NCBI RefSeq assembly: GCF_035514885.1
Contig: NZ_DATJCH010000012.1
Span: forward strand, 620,001-684,000
DNA: 64,000 bases
Source: Albibacterium sp035514885
Lineage (GTDB): Bacteria > Bacteroidota > Bacteroidia > Sphingobacteriales > Sphingobacteriaceae
Direction: 5' to 3'
The translations under genes were made by a program, and so were the position numbers. The notes under the pieces were generated by a model that worked only from the letters and a program-made list of their open reading frames with translations, had not been told where the DNA came from and did no database searches. This document shows positions 1 through 9,234 of this stretch, one piece after another (positions within the stretch are counted from its first letter, which is position 1; each line of letters opens with the position of its first letter).

Positions 1-1
1 T

Positions 2-301
2 TATGCTTTTCACATCGGTTTTTCAGGTTCTGTGAAAGACTGGAATTTTATTTCTAAAACAGTGTATTCTAGAAATTTTGGAACGTATGGAACCAGTTCT
101 ATCGGTGGATCTCAAGGAGAGATAAGATATCCCCCAGTATATGGAATCTTTAAAACTGTAAATCAATTTTCAGGATACTTGGAGTTACAAAAAGAAATAA
201 AAAAGGAATTTACTGTTGGAATAGTTGGAGCAATAGATCAAGGGCAGTTATTAGACAATTCTATAGGCTTACAATTGCGCTTAATTAAACGCTTCAAATA
301 A
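2..301 (+). CDS. C-terminal end of a Wzi-like capsule assembly outer-membrane protein (partial)
   Basis: The reading frame is open from the left edge and stops at 299-301; the true start lies outside the window, so the internal GTG at 32 is not a start. The last ~99 residues alternate hydrophobic and polar residues and end in a short strand (GLQLRLIKRF), as in an outer-membrane beta-barrel. The strands with YSRNFGTYG and the closing VGIVGAIDQG...NSIGLQLRL pattern resemble the ends of Wzi proteins from Bacteroidota, which anchor capsule to the cell surface. The family call is from memory of the pattern, and another barrel protein is possible. It converges on the epimerase gene to its right. 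Confidence 0.5.
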   Translation, partial: YAFHIGFSGSVKDWNFISKTVYSRNFGTYGTSSIGGSQGEIRYPPVYGIFKTVNQFSGYLELQKEIKKEFTVGIVGAIDQGQLLDNSIGLQLRLIKRFK

Positions 302-319
302 ATTGAAAGTAGTCTAAAC

Positions 320-344
320 AAAAAAAAGATAGCTTATGCTATCT
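320..344 (-). terminator. Rho-independent terminator of the Pse-block operon
   Basis: A perfect 7-bp stem (327-333 with 338-344; AGATAGC / GCTATCT) has a 4-nt loop, followed on the minus strand by a run of eight T (320-327). The stop codon of the epimerase gene (334-336) lies in the loop. This is a textbook intrinsic terminator and marks the 3' end of the minus-strand transcript. It also lies just behind the converging Wzi-like gene, but the plus strand has no T-run. Confidence 0.8.
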
Positions 345-1422
345 CTAATAATTTATCTACAATTCTCTCAGCCGTTTTACCATCCCATAAATCAGGAATT
401 CTTCCTGACTTCCAATCTCCATTAAACAGTATATCCATCGCTGGTTTTATAGCCTTCGGATTTGTACCTAAGAGCTCATTCGTCCCCATAGTACATGTTT
501 CAGGCCGCTCAGTATTATCACGCAAAGTCATACAAGGTATATTCATTACTGTAGTTTCTTCGGTAATACCACCCGAATCAGTAATTACAGCTTTTGCATG
601 CTTAACCAAATAATTGAATTCTAAATAACTTAGTGGTTCAATCATATATAAATTGCTTGCCTTAATACCAATATGTTCAATTATTTGTGCAGTTCTAGGA
701 TGAACGGGAAACACTAGTGGTAAACCTCTACTTTGTAATATTATTTCATCAATTAAAGTTTTCAAGTGTAACTCTTGATCAACATTTGCAGGTCTATGCA
801 AGGTCATTACAATATATTCCTTTTCCTTTAAAGACACCTTATCCCAGACTGGTGGCTTTATAAATCGAGGCATTTGTTTTAGCAAGGTATCAATCATTGT
901 ATTGCCAACATGAAAAACATTTTCTTTCTTTATTCCTTCATTCCTTAAGTTTTCATTTGCTAGTTCAGATGTTGTAAAGAAGTAATCTGTAATGGCATCA
1001 GTTACCATCCTATTAATCTCTTCAGGCATGGTTATATCTCTTGATCTTATTCCTGCCTCTACATGAGCTACTTTAGTATTTAATTTTTTAGCAACAATAC
1101 TACAGGCCATTGTTGAAGTTACATCACCAACTACAAGAACTATATCAGCAGGATTTGTCATAAGCTCTTTTTCAAAGCCAATCATTATTGCTGCTGTTTG
1201 TTCTGCTTGCGTTCCACCACCAGCACCTAAATTTGCATCCGGCTTTGGAATATCAAGCTGTTCAAAAAAATCACCACTCATTTTCTTATCATAATGCTGC
1301 CCTGTATGCACTAAGCGGAATGCAATATCTTTTTTATCAGACTGTGCTTGTTGGATTGCATGAATAATAGGTGCTATTTTCATGAAATTTGGACGAGCAC
1401 CGGCAACTATTGTAATTTTCAT
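334..1422 (-). CDS. wecB: Non-hydrolysing UDP-GlcNAc 2-epimerase (copy 1)
   Basis: Interconverts UDP-GlcNAc and UDP-ManNAc in the cytoplasm. The 362-residue length is typical. GARPNFMK (8-15) opens the first Rossmann domain. Residues matching the E. coli WecB catalytic set are present: D100 in VVGD, E122 in HVEAG, E135 in MPEEINR and H209 in TLHRP. DSGGITEE (282-289) is the UDP-binding loop. It is the last gene of the minus-strand Pse block, 2 nt behind a WecG/TagA-type transferase that would use ManNAc or ManNAcA, so the pair fits together. A second, very similar copy lies at 54212-55297 in the same orientation. Function is secure; which polymer uses it is not. Confidence 0.93.
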   Translation of the reverse strand: MKITIVAGARPNFMKIAPIIHAIQQAQSDKKDIAFRLVHTGQHYDKKMSGDFFEQLDIPKPDANLGAGGGTQAEQTAAIMIGFEKELMTNPADIVLVVGDVTSTMACSIVAKKLNTKVAHVEAGIRSRDITMPEEINRMVTDAITDYFFTTSELANENLRNEGIKKENVFHVGNTMIDTLLKQMPRFIKPPVWDKVSLKEKEYIVMTLHRPANVDQELHLKTLIDEIILQSRGLPLVFPVHPRTAQIIEHIGIKASNLYMIEPLSYLEFNYLVKHAKAVITDSGGITEETTVMNIPCMTLRDNTERPETCTMGTNELLGTNPKAIKPAMDILFNGDWKSGRIPDLWDGKTAERIVDKLLEIA

Positions 1423-1424
1423 TT

Positions 1425-2192
1425 TTATAATTTTTTATTAAGTCCTAATTTATATTTAATAACCATCCCAATAAATTGAGTATTTGTTATTAAATAACGT
1501 TTCCACATTCTACCAGGCTCTTGTATCACTCGGTAAAGCCATTCTAAACCGCTATTTTGCATCCATTTAGGTGCACGTTTAGTTATCCCAGCCACCACAT
1601 CAAATGAGCCTCCTACTCCCATTGTAAATGGTGTATTCATAATATCTTTGTAAGCATTAATAAAGATTTCTTTTTTTGGGGAAGTAATTGCTACAAATAG
1701 AATATCAGCTTTACTATCAGCTATCTGTTTAGCAATTTCTGGTTCATCTTCTTTACTATAATAGCCATTGCGATATCCTGCAATAATGCCGGGAGAATAG
1801 ATATCACTGTATTTGTCAACAACTTTTCTTACAATATCCTCTTTTGCACCAAAAAAGAAAATACGATAATTTCTCTGGTTTGCCAACTTTACTAAGTTCT
1901 CCATTAAGTCAATACCCGCTACGCGTTCAGGCAATGCTTTACCCAATAGCTTAGATGCCCATACCACAGCCTGACCATCTGCATTAATAATGTTGCAATT
2001 AATTATAGATTCTTTTAATTGAGCATCTTTCTGCATATTGGCTAACTTTGCTGCATTTACCACAACGTGTTGCAAAAAAATACGATTTTCAATACTATGG
2101 TCTATAATCGCTATAGTTTGTTCCATACTAAGCTGATGAATTGGGCAGCCAAATAGTTCAATCTTAATTATATTTAAATCTATTTTAGTCAT
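1425..2192 (-). CDS. WecG/TagA/CpsF-family (GT26) glycosyltransferase
   Basis: Likely transfers an N-acetylmannosaminyl-type sugar onto an undecaprenyl-PP-linked acceptor at the inner face of the membrane. The protein has 255 residues, usual for GT26. The family signature is visible: NADGQAVVWAS (70-80) followed by PERVAGIDLM (88-97), then a Rossmann-like stretch with IFFFGAKED. GT26 members include WecG (UDP-ManNAcA) and TagA (UDP-ManNAc); the next gene makes UDP-ManNAc, which supports a ManNAc-type donor. Its start overlaps the stop of the acyltransferase by 8 nt, so they are translationally linked. The exact donor and acceptor cannot be read from the sequence. Confidence 0.88.
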   Translation of the reverse strand: MTKIDLNIIKIELFGCPIHQLSMEQTIAIIDHSIENRIFLQHVVVNAAKLANMQKDAQLKESIINCNIINADGQAVVWASKLLGKALPERVAGIDLMENLVKLANQRNYRIFFFGAKEDIVRKVVDKYSDIYSPGIIAGYRNGYYSKEDEPEIAKQIADSKADILFVAITSPKKEIFINAYKDIMNTPFTMGVGGSFDVVAGITKRAPKWMQNSGLEWLYRVIQEPGRMWKRYLITNTQFIGMVIKYKLGLNKKL

Positions 2193-2697
2193 TTCTATAT
2201 TTCAATATTTTTGCAGGCACTCCTCCCACAATTGCAAAATCAGGTATATTTTTTGTTACCACGCATCCTGCTCCAATTATTACATGAGATCCTATTATAA
2301 CACCAGGCAACACGACAACATTAGCGCCAATCCATACATCATTACCAATAACAACACTTTCAGCAGTTTCACCTTGAAATTGTATAGGAATATCTAAAGA
2401 TGCATACTGATGATTTTTTGTATATATTTTTACATCTGGTCCCATAATCACATTATTTCCAATAATTGTGTTAGATTGAATAATACAGTTTGTTCCTAAT
2501 TCTGAATAATCACCAATTTCTATAAACATCGAAACATCAGCATTTCTTTTGATCCTTATTTTTTTCCCAGCTTTATTTACAAAGTTTTTGACAAGGAATC
2601 TTCGTAAATGAGGGCTAATGATTGCATACGGACGATATATCTCAGGAGTAAACCGAAATAAAAAAATATAAAAAAAATATAAAAGTTTTCTAACCAT
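2185..2697 (-). CDS. Hexapeptide-repeat (left-handed beta-helix) O-acyltransferase
   Basis: A 170-residue acyltransferase of the maltose/galactoside acetyltransferase type. Repeated [IV]G-x4 hexads run through the middle and end with GNDVWIGANVVVLPG and the usual VPAKILKY tail. Such proteins commonly O-acetylate a sugar of the growing polysaccharide with acetyl-CoA. It sits between a GT-B-like protein and the GT26 gene. The first ~20 codons contain two long T-runs on the coding strand (A7 at 2660-2666 and A8 at 2670-2677 on the plus strand), giving a hydrophobic Leu/Phe/Tyr start that could be a membrane-contact helix. The substrate is unknown. Confidence 0.85.
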   Translation of the reverse strand: MVRKLLYFFYIFLFRFTPEIYRPYAIISPHLRRFLVKNFVNKAGKKIRIKRNADVSMFIEIGDYSELGTNCIIQSNTIIGNNVIMGPDVKIYTKNHQYASLDIPIQFQGETAESVVIGNDVWIGANVVVLPGVIIGSHVIIGAGCVVTKNIPDFAIVGGVPAKILKYRND

Positions 2698-3957
2698 TTA
2701 CGATAATGATATTTGATTTATATTAGTAATAGGTATCATAATACTCTTATTACTTTCACAAAAAGTATTAAAGAATTGAGATTCATTTGATCCAATTAAA
2801 ACATATGTTCGTTTTAAAAAATGTATTGCATCAAAATGACAAAAAGATGAAATTGATATATGTGCTATTGCTTCTGATATTAATTTCTCTGATGAAACAT
2901 TTCCTTCATAATATAGTAAACAATCTGAGTTTCTTAGACATAATTCTTTAATTTCAAATGAAGCTTCTCTTTCCGAAGGATGCGGCTTGTATACTAATTT
3001 TAAATCTTTGTTTTTTAAATATTCCAAACTATCCATAATAAAATTAGAAATAGAGTCTTTATTTTGACCTTGTCCTGTATAAATCAGATATTTAAAATCA
3101 AAAGGATTTTGTTCATATTTTACAAGTTCATATTTCATTGAAGATTGATAATCTATATTAACAGGAAAATTTGACCTCTTAATCTCTTTAGCCCAGAAAT
3201 CGTTGTAAACAAGTATTCTGTCAGGGAGTGGAAGTCCTTCTGTATAATGATAATTATATCCAATATGACTTTTCCCAATATGACCATGTTGGATTTCAGT
3301 TACGGGTATTAATCGTTTCTTTAATACTGCACATATGTAAGATTTAGAATAAGCAGAAACGAGATATGCTCCTTTGCACTTTTTCTGAAATGAAAAAACT
3401 ATAGTATAGAAATTATACTTAATAATAAAGTCTAGATAGTATCGCAACAATTTTTGACGGCTAACTTTAATATTTAAATAGCAACACTGATTATAAGTCT
3501 CTTCAAATTTATAAAAAGCCCAAAATTTACTTAAGATTACTGATAACAAATTTGTAAATACGTTAAATACACTATCAGAAAGCACTGAATTCTCTTTATA
3601 AAAATGATCGAATTTTTTAACGTCATTAACATTGTTCAGAGTTAAAAAGACCTTGCAATACTCAATTGCGACTTTCTCATATGGGAAATATAAATCAACA
3701 ACTTTATCTTGATACATTCTTAATCCCCTAGAAGATCCAAAATACATATATTCTTTATTCAGTCCTTTAAATAAGTTCAAGATATTAATCCCTATTAATT
3801 TAAGATGTTTTTTCTTATGAATTGTTTTTGAGGTGTTTTGTACAAGGTTATCAAGAAATAAATTGAACTTCACATGAATCCAAGCATTAGTATCCTTATA
3901 GCGAAATGAGTTCATAATTTTAACATTCTTTTCTAATTCGTCAAATTTCAAATTCAT
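2698..3957 (-). CDS. GT-B-like surface polysaccharide glycosyltransferase, candidate nonulosonate transferase
   Basis: I do not recognise a named family. The 419-residue soluble protein has a QHGHIGKSHIGYNYH segment near the middle, then LIYTGQGQNKDS, YKPHPSE and SSEKLISEAIAHISISS. This layout (QHG loop, start of the C-terminal Rossmann half, conserved HP, then a Ser/Glu-rich nucleotide-sugar loop) resembles capsule transferases and sialyltransferase-like GT-B enzymes. A second protein with the same layout lies at 35950-37311. Each of the two lies next to a Wzx gene and a nonulosonic-acid pathway, so transfer of a NulO sugar is a reasonable inference. An internal ATG at 3915 is an alternative start. 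The gene is AT-rich and overlaps wzy by 4 nt. Confidence 0.55.
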   Translation of the reverse strand: MNLKFDELEKNVKIMNSFRYKDTNAWIHVKFNLFLDNLVQNTSKTIHKKKHLKLIGINILNLFKGLNKEYMYFGSSRGLRMYQDKVVDLYFPYEKVAIEYCKVFLTLNNVNDVKKFDHFYKENSVLSDSVFNVFTNLLSVILSKFWAFYKFEETYNQCCYLNIKVSRQKLLRYYLDFIIKYNFYTIVFSFQKKCKGAYLVSAYSKSYICAVLKKRLIPVTEIQHGHIGKSHIGYNYHYTEGLPLPDRILVYNDFWAKEIKRSNFPVNIDYQSSMKYELVKYEQNPFDFKYLIYTGQGQNKDSISNFIMDSLEYLKNKDLKLVYKPHPSEREASFEIKELCLRNSDCLLYYEGNVSSEKLISEAIAHISISSFCHFDAIHFLKRTYVLIGSNESQFFNTFCESNKSIMIPITNINQISLS

Positions 3958-5219
3958 AACCTTATTTTACTATTTGTAAGAATCGCCAATATTGCAATTA
4001 TAAATAAACCAACTCCATTAATTAGAATAGGGACACTAATACTAGCGAAAGCTATATAAAATAACAAAAGGTTTTTTGTCATTCTAACATTTATAAATGG
4101 TGTCACAGAGAGGTAATTAAATTTAGCCTTTTGAATAGTTAAGAAAAAAGCAATAATTATAATGATACCAAGACCATATTCAGCTAATAAGGATATAATA
4201 AAAACATCAAAAATAGGCCCATATGCTTGATCAAATCCTAAATAAATTCTTTCTGCAATATCTAACTCTCTGTATACATTCTGATATTGTATAGACATAA
4301 TACTCCCAAAAGTACCAGGACCAGAACCAAAGGGTGCATAATAATTGAATACTTTTAACCCTGAAAAAAAGATTTGAGTTCTAACTTGGTCTTCTGTAAA
4401 TGTTTGCTGATTAATCTCTCCAAAAAGTCGATCAGTTAGGAAAGGCACTATAAATATTAAAGCAATACATCCAAATTGGTAAAATGGTCTAAACTTAGAT
4501 TTGATCTTAAAACTCAAAAAGAATACAATAATTAAAATACCAAATAAAATATCCTTTCTAGTAAAAGTTAGTAGTAGGAAAAGTAAGCATAAACAAGTGA
4601 TCTGCAACTTGTACTTGTATATGAACAAAAATAATTTATTTACATGCTGTTTTATATTAAGTAATAAAATAATACAAAAAACGAGATATCCTGAATAGAC
4701 TGTTCTTGAGAAGAAAATGCCACCTATTGTAATTCCATTAATTCCTCGCACATCCTGATTTGATCTTATATATAAATTTGGAACAATAAAATACAAAACA
4801 TTTATTACAATGCTTAGAATAAACAAAATAGAAAATATACGAATAAATATCTTAAAGAATTGATATTTATATATTTTAGATTTGAGGCCAAAGTAATAAA
4901 AAACAAATAAAAACTTAGAAGTAATAAAGACCTGAATATAACTTGTTAATGGTAGTGTATTATATAATAATAAAAAAAAAGAATAAAGAAAATAAATCAT
5001 CACAATAGTAGTAATAGACTTATTAGTTAAGGAGTATCTCTTGAATTTAAAAAGAACTGCGATCAAGAAATACAAACAAATTCCGTCATCAATAACACCA
5101 ATAAATGGTATATTCAAATTGATTAGTGGAAGAATTAGAACACACAAAAGTAATGTCAGGTCAAACTTTACCCAATTATTTATAATCGCTAACTTACGTT
5201 TGTTTTGAATAGTTATCAC
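3954..5219 (-). CDS. wzy: Wzy-type O-antigen/capsule polymerase (copy 1)
   Basis: A very hydrophobic protein of 421 residues with about ten to twelve membrane segments and a larger periplasmic loop (roughly residues 265-335, containing FGSGPGTFGS), as in Wzy polymerases and O-antigen ligases. These join lipid-linked repeat units at the periplasmic face. The start is GTG at 5219, one base after the stop of the upstream wzx; no ATG lies nearby in frame, so GTG is kept. The gene is strongly AT-rich, as is common for wzx/wzy. The neighbouring wzx and glycosyltransferase favour polymerase over ligase, but sequence alone does not separate the two. Confidence 0.75.
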   Translation of the reverse strand: MITIQNKRKLAIINNWVKFDLTLLLCVLILPLINLNIPFIGVIDDGICLYFLIAVLFKFKRYSLTNKSITTIVMIYFLYSFFLLLYNTLPLTSYIQVFITSKFLFVFYYFGLKSKIYKYQFFKIFIRIFSILFILSIVINVLYFIVPNLYIRSNQDVRGINGITIGGIFFSRTVYSGYLVFCIILLLNIKQHVNKLFLFIYKYKLQITCLCLLFLLLTFTRKDILFGILIIVFFLSFKIKSKFRPFYQFGCIALIFIVPFLTDRLFGEINQQTFTEDQVRTQIFFSGLKVFNYYAPFGSGPGTFGSIMSIQYQNVYRELDIAERIYLGFDQAYGPIFDVFIISLLAEYGLGIIIIIAFFLTIQKAKFNYLSVTPFINVRMTKNLLLFYIAFASISVPILINGVGLFIIAILAILTNSKIRL

Positions 5220-5220
5220 T

Positions 5221-6666
5221 TTAGATATTAATATATTGAGGGTCGTTTATCATTTTTTTTGCTGTCTTAAAAGAACCAAGGAGATTCTCTAGATTTAAGA
5301 TAATAAATAACAACAAGGGTAGTATGAAAAGCCAATTATTAACATTCAATAAAGTTAATATTAAAGCTAATAGATAAGGCAACATAATATAATGAGGGAT
5401 CACTGCTTTTAATAGTAATTTCCAAGTGGAAGTTCCTTTTAAGAGCTTTATACCTGAAATGCCATTTGCTAAAACGAAAAATAGGTAAGATACCATAGTA
5501 GCTATGATTACATACTCATATGACAAGTTAAGAAACTCAACAATTATAAAAGCAACGGATAAATTAATTAAAAAAGCTACCACTGATACTATAGCAAGAT
5601 TTTTCTCCTTATGTTTTGCCATTAATAGACCTTGGTAGCCAAAACCATTTGTATATAAAACTATACTCAAAACTATAAGACGAAACCCGAAAAGTGTACT
5701 ATTATATGTGGGAAAAAACTGTAAGAAAACTGGAAAAAACAGTAATGATAATTGCATCAGTAAATGGGCCAGCACTATATAATCTTTCCGTAACTTTTGT
5801 ATAAATCTTTCAGCTTCTTCTACCTCACTATGTGCAAATTTATTAAGCATTTTAGGTGTAATAAGGAATGTAATGGAGTTAAGCAAAAGAATAAATATAT
5901 TGGCAAGAGTATAGAAAAATGTAAAGAAGCCAAACTCTTCAACAGTATAATAATGACTTATAATGGTTCTAATACTTATAATTATAAAATAAAATGAACT
6001 GGTATAGATAAACAAATAAAGTCCTTTTTCTAATAATGCTCTTATCAAAGGTTTATTCCATTGAAGATTTAGTTTTATTGGATTGTTGTATAAGTAAACT
6101 CCAAGTATCAATACATTTGCTATTACGTTTATCCATATCATAGCATATAATAATTTTTCTCCTCTAAAAAACAATGAAACTATAAGGATTGAAAGTGGTA
6201 ATAATGACTGACTGAATGAAATTTCTTTTAGCTTTCCGAAAACTCTATATATATTAGAAAAAATTGTATTAAAATATTGTGTGACTACAATTATAATCAG
6301 AGGTAATATAAATTCTAGCAATCTATATTTAGACCCAATCTCCGGAAAATATAAGACAATAATAAATAAACAGCCAATAGCTGCTATCGATGTTATTAAA
6401 GTTAATAATAATCCAGAGTTACAAATCAAAGTTAATTTTTGATTATCCTGTTTATTAATTGAACCCATAACATTCAAAGAATAAGGGACACCAAAATTAA
6501 CTTGTGTAAAATATTGCATAACTAAATTGAAAAACCCCCAGATTCCTAAATAAAGTGGTCCTAAGTAAACTGCAATAAATAAGGAATTAATAAATTGAAT
6601 AAAATATGTACCATATCTACTTGTTAGGTAAATAACTGAAGGGCTGGCAAGTAATTTCTTAATCAT
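5221..6666 (-). CDS. wzx: Wzx-type polysaccharide repeat-unit flippase (copy 1)
   Basis: A 481-residue membrane protein with about 12-14 predicted helices, of the MOP-superfamily polysaccharide transporter type. It opens with SRYGTYFIQFINSLFIAVYLGPLYLGIWGFF, here cited only as a helix-pair pattern with the typical LGxxxyGxw turn. Wzx proteins flip undecaprenyl-PP repeat units to the periplasm. It is followed directly by wzy and preceded by pseI, so it probably serves the Pse-containing unit. A second Wzx is encoded at 37313-38704 next to the Leg pathway. AT-rich codon use matches the adjacent wzy. Confidence 0.85.
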   Translation of the reverse strand: MIKKLLASPSVIYLTSRYGTYFIQFINSLFIAVYLGPLYLGIWGFFNLVMQYFTQVNFGVPYSLNVMGSINKQDNQKLTLICNSGLLLTLITSIAAIGCLFIIVLYFPEIGSKYRLLEFILPLIIIVVTQYFNTIFSNIYRVFGKLKEISFSQSLLPLSILIVSLFFRGEKLLYAMIWINVIANVLILGVYLYNNPIKLNLQWNKPLIRALLEKGLYLFIYTSSFYFIIISIRTIISHYYTVEEFGFFTFFYTLANIFILLLNSITFLITPKMLNKFAHSEVEEAERFIQKLRKDYIVLAHLLMQLSLLFFPVFLQFFPTYNSTLFGFRLIVLSIVLYTNGFGYQGLLMAKHKEKNLAIVSVVAFLINLSVAFIIVEFLNLSYEYVIIATMVSYLFFVLANGISGIKLLKGTSTWKLLLKAVIPHYIMLPYLLALILTLLNVNNWLFILPLLLFIILNLENLLGSFKTAKKMINDPQYINI

Positions 6667-6674
6667 TATTCTTA

Positions 6675-7673
6675 TTATAAAAGAAAGGGATCTCCTTTTT
6701 TATAATTTCTAGGAGCAACTTTTCCTATTAACTCTTTCAAATATCTAGGAGGCATTCCATTCCCTGGCCTAACCGAACGAATATTCTTCTCTGTCAATAA
6801 TTCACCTTTTTCAATATCCTCCACAACAAATAGTGAGCGTCGTCTTAATTTATTACGCTCTGTTAATGTATATGTGATTTTACCTAAAGAGTTGTAAGCA
6901 TCTCTGCAAGCTTGTACCATTTCTTTAAATTCAGGGGGCTCCATAGAGAAAGCAGCATCGGGACCACCCAAATTTCTATCTAAAATGAAATGCTTTTCTA
7001 CAACACGAGCACCTAAGGCTATAGCAACTACTGGAATAGTATTTCCCATAGTATGATCCGAAACTCCAACTTTAACATCAAATGTCTCCTTTAAGTTCGG
7101 AATTGTTAATAAATTAGCCATATCTGCAGTAGCCGGATATTCAGAAGTGCATTTTAATAATGTAACATCGTTATTTCCTACACTTCGACAAGTATTTACT
7201 GCTAATTCAATGTCGGAAATTGACGCTACCCCTGTAGAAATAATTATTGGTTTTCCGGTCTTTGCTACAGATTCTATTAGTGGTATATCTGTAATCTCAA
7301 AAGAAGCGATTTTATATAGTGGTACATTTATAGACTCTAAGAACTTTACACCTTCCAAATCAAAGGGAGAAGAAAAAAATACCATTCCTAAATTTTCAGC
7401 AACCTCCTTCAGTTTAGGTTGCCAATCATAAGGCATAGCTCCTTGAGAGAAAACTTCATAAGGAGTTTTACCTTTCCATAAACCATCCTTTCTTGGGCCA
7501 AAAAAGTCATTGTCAACATTTAAGGTTAAGGAGTCTGGTTTAAAGGTTTGAACTTTAACTGCATCTGCTCCTGCCAAAGCCATTGCATTTATTGTTTCTA
7601 CCGCAATATCGAAATTGTTATTATGATTGGCAGACATTTCCGCAATTATAAATACATCATTCCTATTCCACAT
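6675..7673 (-). CDS. pseI: Pseudaminic acid synthase
   Basis: Condenses 6-deoxy-AltdiNAc with phosphoenolpyruvate to give pseudaminic acid. The 332-residue NeuB-family protein has an N-terminal TIM-barrel with EMSANHNNN (12-20), KVQTFKPDSLTL (40-51) and the PseI-type LWKGKTPYEVF (65-75). Metal-ligand histidines are H207 (SDHTMG) and H228 (EKHFILD). A C-terminal SAF domain (about 275-332) carries RPGNGMPP (302-309), whose arginine reaches into the partner's active site in NeuB dimers. The WKGKTPYE segment is typical of PseI rather than NeuB or LegI. It overlaps the upstream acyltransferase gene by 11 nt. Confidence 0.88.
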   Translation of the reverse strand: MWNRNDVFIIAEMSANHNNNFDIAVETINAMALAGADAVKVQTFKPDSLTLNVDNDFFGPRKDGLWKGKTPYEVFSQGAMPYDWQPKLKEVAENLGMVFFSSPFDLEGVKFLESINVPLYKIASFEITDIPLIESVAKTGKPIIISTGVASISDIELAVNTCRSVGNNDVTLLKCTSEYPATADMANLLTIPNLKETFDVKVGVSDHTMGNTIPVVAIALGARVVEKHFILDRNLGGPDAAFSMEPPEFKEMVQACRDAYNSLGKITYTLTERNKLRRRSLFVVEDIEKGELLTEKNIRSVRPGNGMPPRYLKELIGKVAPRNYKKGDPFLL

Positions 7674-8193
7674 TATATTTTAATTTAAATTTTTCAATAG
7701 TATTAATTTTTTTTGCGGGACATCCACCTAGAATCGAAAATCCCTCGAATGGTTTAGTAACAACGCTACCTGCGGCTATTAATGTGCAATCTCCAATAAT
7801 AACACCCGCCACAATGGAAGTATGAGCGCCTATCCAACTTCCTTTTCCAATTATAATAGGCTTAGATTCAAAGCCCCCAAATCTAAAACTATCATTTTTA
7901 AGCAAATGATTTGAAGCTGTAATTGACACAAAATTCCCAATTAACACTTCATCTTTCAATATTATTTCGCCTTGCCCTAGATATGAATTAAAACCTATAT
8001 AAACATCATTGCCAACTAATAATTCATTTGGATTAAAGATAAAAGCTTGACTTCCCACCTTAAAATTTTTACCGAATCCTTTTAAATATGGCTCATATAA
8101 TTTTCCTCGAGCACGATCACCATGAGGACCATCTGGTATGAAAAGCATTTTGATTTTCATAAACAGCCTTACTCTTTTCGTTATTTTTTTCAT
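7663..8193 (-). CDS. Hexapeptide-repeat acyltransferase inside the Pse operon
   Basis: A 176-residue left-handed beta-helix acyltransferase; repeats include VGNDVYIG, IGNFVSIT, IGKGSWIG and the closing GGCPAKKIN. It lies between pseG and pseI (11-nt overlap with pseI, 3 nt after pseG). The usual Pse N-acetyltransferase PseH is a GNAT-fold enzyme, and none is visible in this window. By position this protein could carry out that N-acylation or add an O-acyl group to finished Pse; that is inference. An internal ATG at 8160 (MKIKMLF) is an alternative start. Confidence 0.8.
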   Translation of the reverse strand: MKKITKRVRLFMKIKMLFIPDGPHGDRARGKLYEPYLKGFGKNFKVGSQAFIFNPNELLVGNDVYIGFNSYLGQGEIILKDEVLIGNFVSITASNHLLKNDSFRFGGFESKPIIIGKGSWIGAHTSIVAGVIIGDCTLIAAGSVVTKPFEGFSILGGCPAKKINTIEKFKLKYNVE

Positions 8194-8196
8194 AAG

Positions 8197-9234
8197 TTAG
8201 GATATATAAGACATAATAGTCTCATTATAAATTCTTTCAGCACCATGAGCATCTATTATATTTTTCATATTTTTAGCCATTGTAACTCTTCTTTTATGAC
8301 TTTTTAATAAATCCGCAATGGTTTCTCCAATTTCATTAAAACCTAACTCATCACCTATTCCCAAGTTGACTCCCACTCCTAAGTCTGTAAGTTGTTTTGT
8401 AATTTTATATTGTAACTTATGAATGGATATAGCGATAAAAGGTGTCTTAGTTAAACATGCTTCATATCTAGTTAAACCACCATTTAATATAATAATATCA
8501 TTATTACACATCTCCTCTGCCATATTCTTTGAAGTATTCAGAAGTGTTATATTCTTCTCAAAACTCTTACACAACTCTTGAACTTCCTGATATTTAGGTG
8601 AAATAGATGATAGAATTACTGTTATTTTATAATCAGAATTTTGTATACTGTTTAAAACTTTTAACGTAAAACCATGAGGATCACTTCCACCCATGGTTAT
8701 TAATATTTTATTTGCAGATTTACGCTGAATTCTTTCAATATCTTTAAATTCTTTGCGAAATGTAAAATAATCTTTACCTGACATTAATTTAAATTTACCA
8801 TATCTCCCTATAATTTGTTCCTTCTTGGACAGATTAAGCGATGGAAAAAAACTTAAATGCTCATATCGATTCTTTAAATCAAATAAAAACAATGTGATGG
8901 AAACAATAAATAACGAGGGGTATCTTGCTCTAAGCCAATAAAGTCGATTATATTCAGTTTCAACTAAATCAATTATTGCTAACTGAACATTCATTACTTG
9001 CTGAATTCTTTTAATAGAAGTACTTGCTTCATTTTCATCAAAAGAAGATGTTTGGAATACTTCATATCCATTATTTCTTAATGTTTCTTGAAATGGAGAA
9101 TCGTCTTTAATAAGAAAAACAACTTGGTGATTCATTGTACGAAACACATCTGCTATCACCAAGCTTCTTGATATATGTCCAAAACCTGTAATAATATCTC
9201 CGTTAGTAAAAAATATAACGCATGGTTTAATCAT
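8197..9234 (-). CDS. pseG: PseG-like UDP-sugar hydrolase
   Basis: Likely removes UDP from UDP-2,4-diacetamido-2,4,6-trideoxy-beta-L-altropyranose, giving the substrate of PseI. The 345-residue GT-B-fold protein has the PseG signature GFGHISR (17-23) with the catalytic histidine at H20, and MGGSDPHGFT (181-190) at the start of the second domain. NGGLTRYEAC (251-260) forms the UDP-binding loop. Some distance from the best-known PseG proteins is evident, since the usual D-x-Y after the first domain is replaced by IIDLVETEY. Its start overlaps the stop of the ATP-grasp gene by 4 nt (ATGA). Confidence 0.8.
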   Translation of the reverse strand: MIKPCVIFFTNGDIITGFGHISRSLVIADVFRTMNHQVVFLIKDDSPFQETLRNNGYEVFQTSSFDENEASTSIKRIQQVMNVQLAIIDLVETEYNRLYWLRARYPSLFIVSITLFLFDLKNRYEHLSFFPSLNLSKKEQIIGRYGKFKLMSGKDYFTFRKEFKDIERIQRKSANKILITMGGSDPHGFTLKVLNSIQNSDYKITVILSSISPKYQEVQELCKSFEKNITLLNTSKNMAEEMCNNDIIILNGGLTRYEACLTKTPFIAISIHKLQYKITKQLTDLGVGVNLGIGDELGFNEIGETIADLLKSHKRRVTMAKNMKNIIDAHGAERIYNETIMSYIS

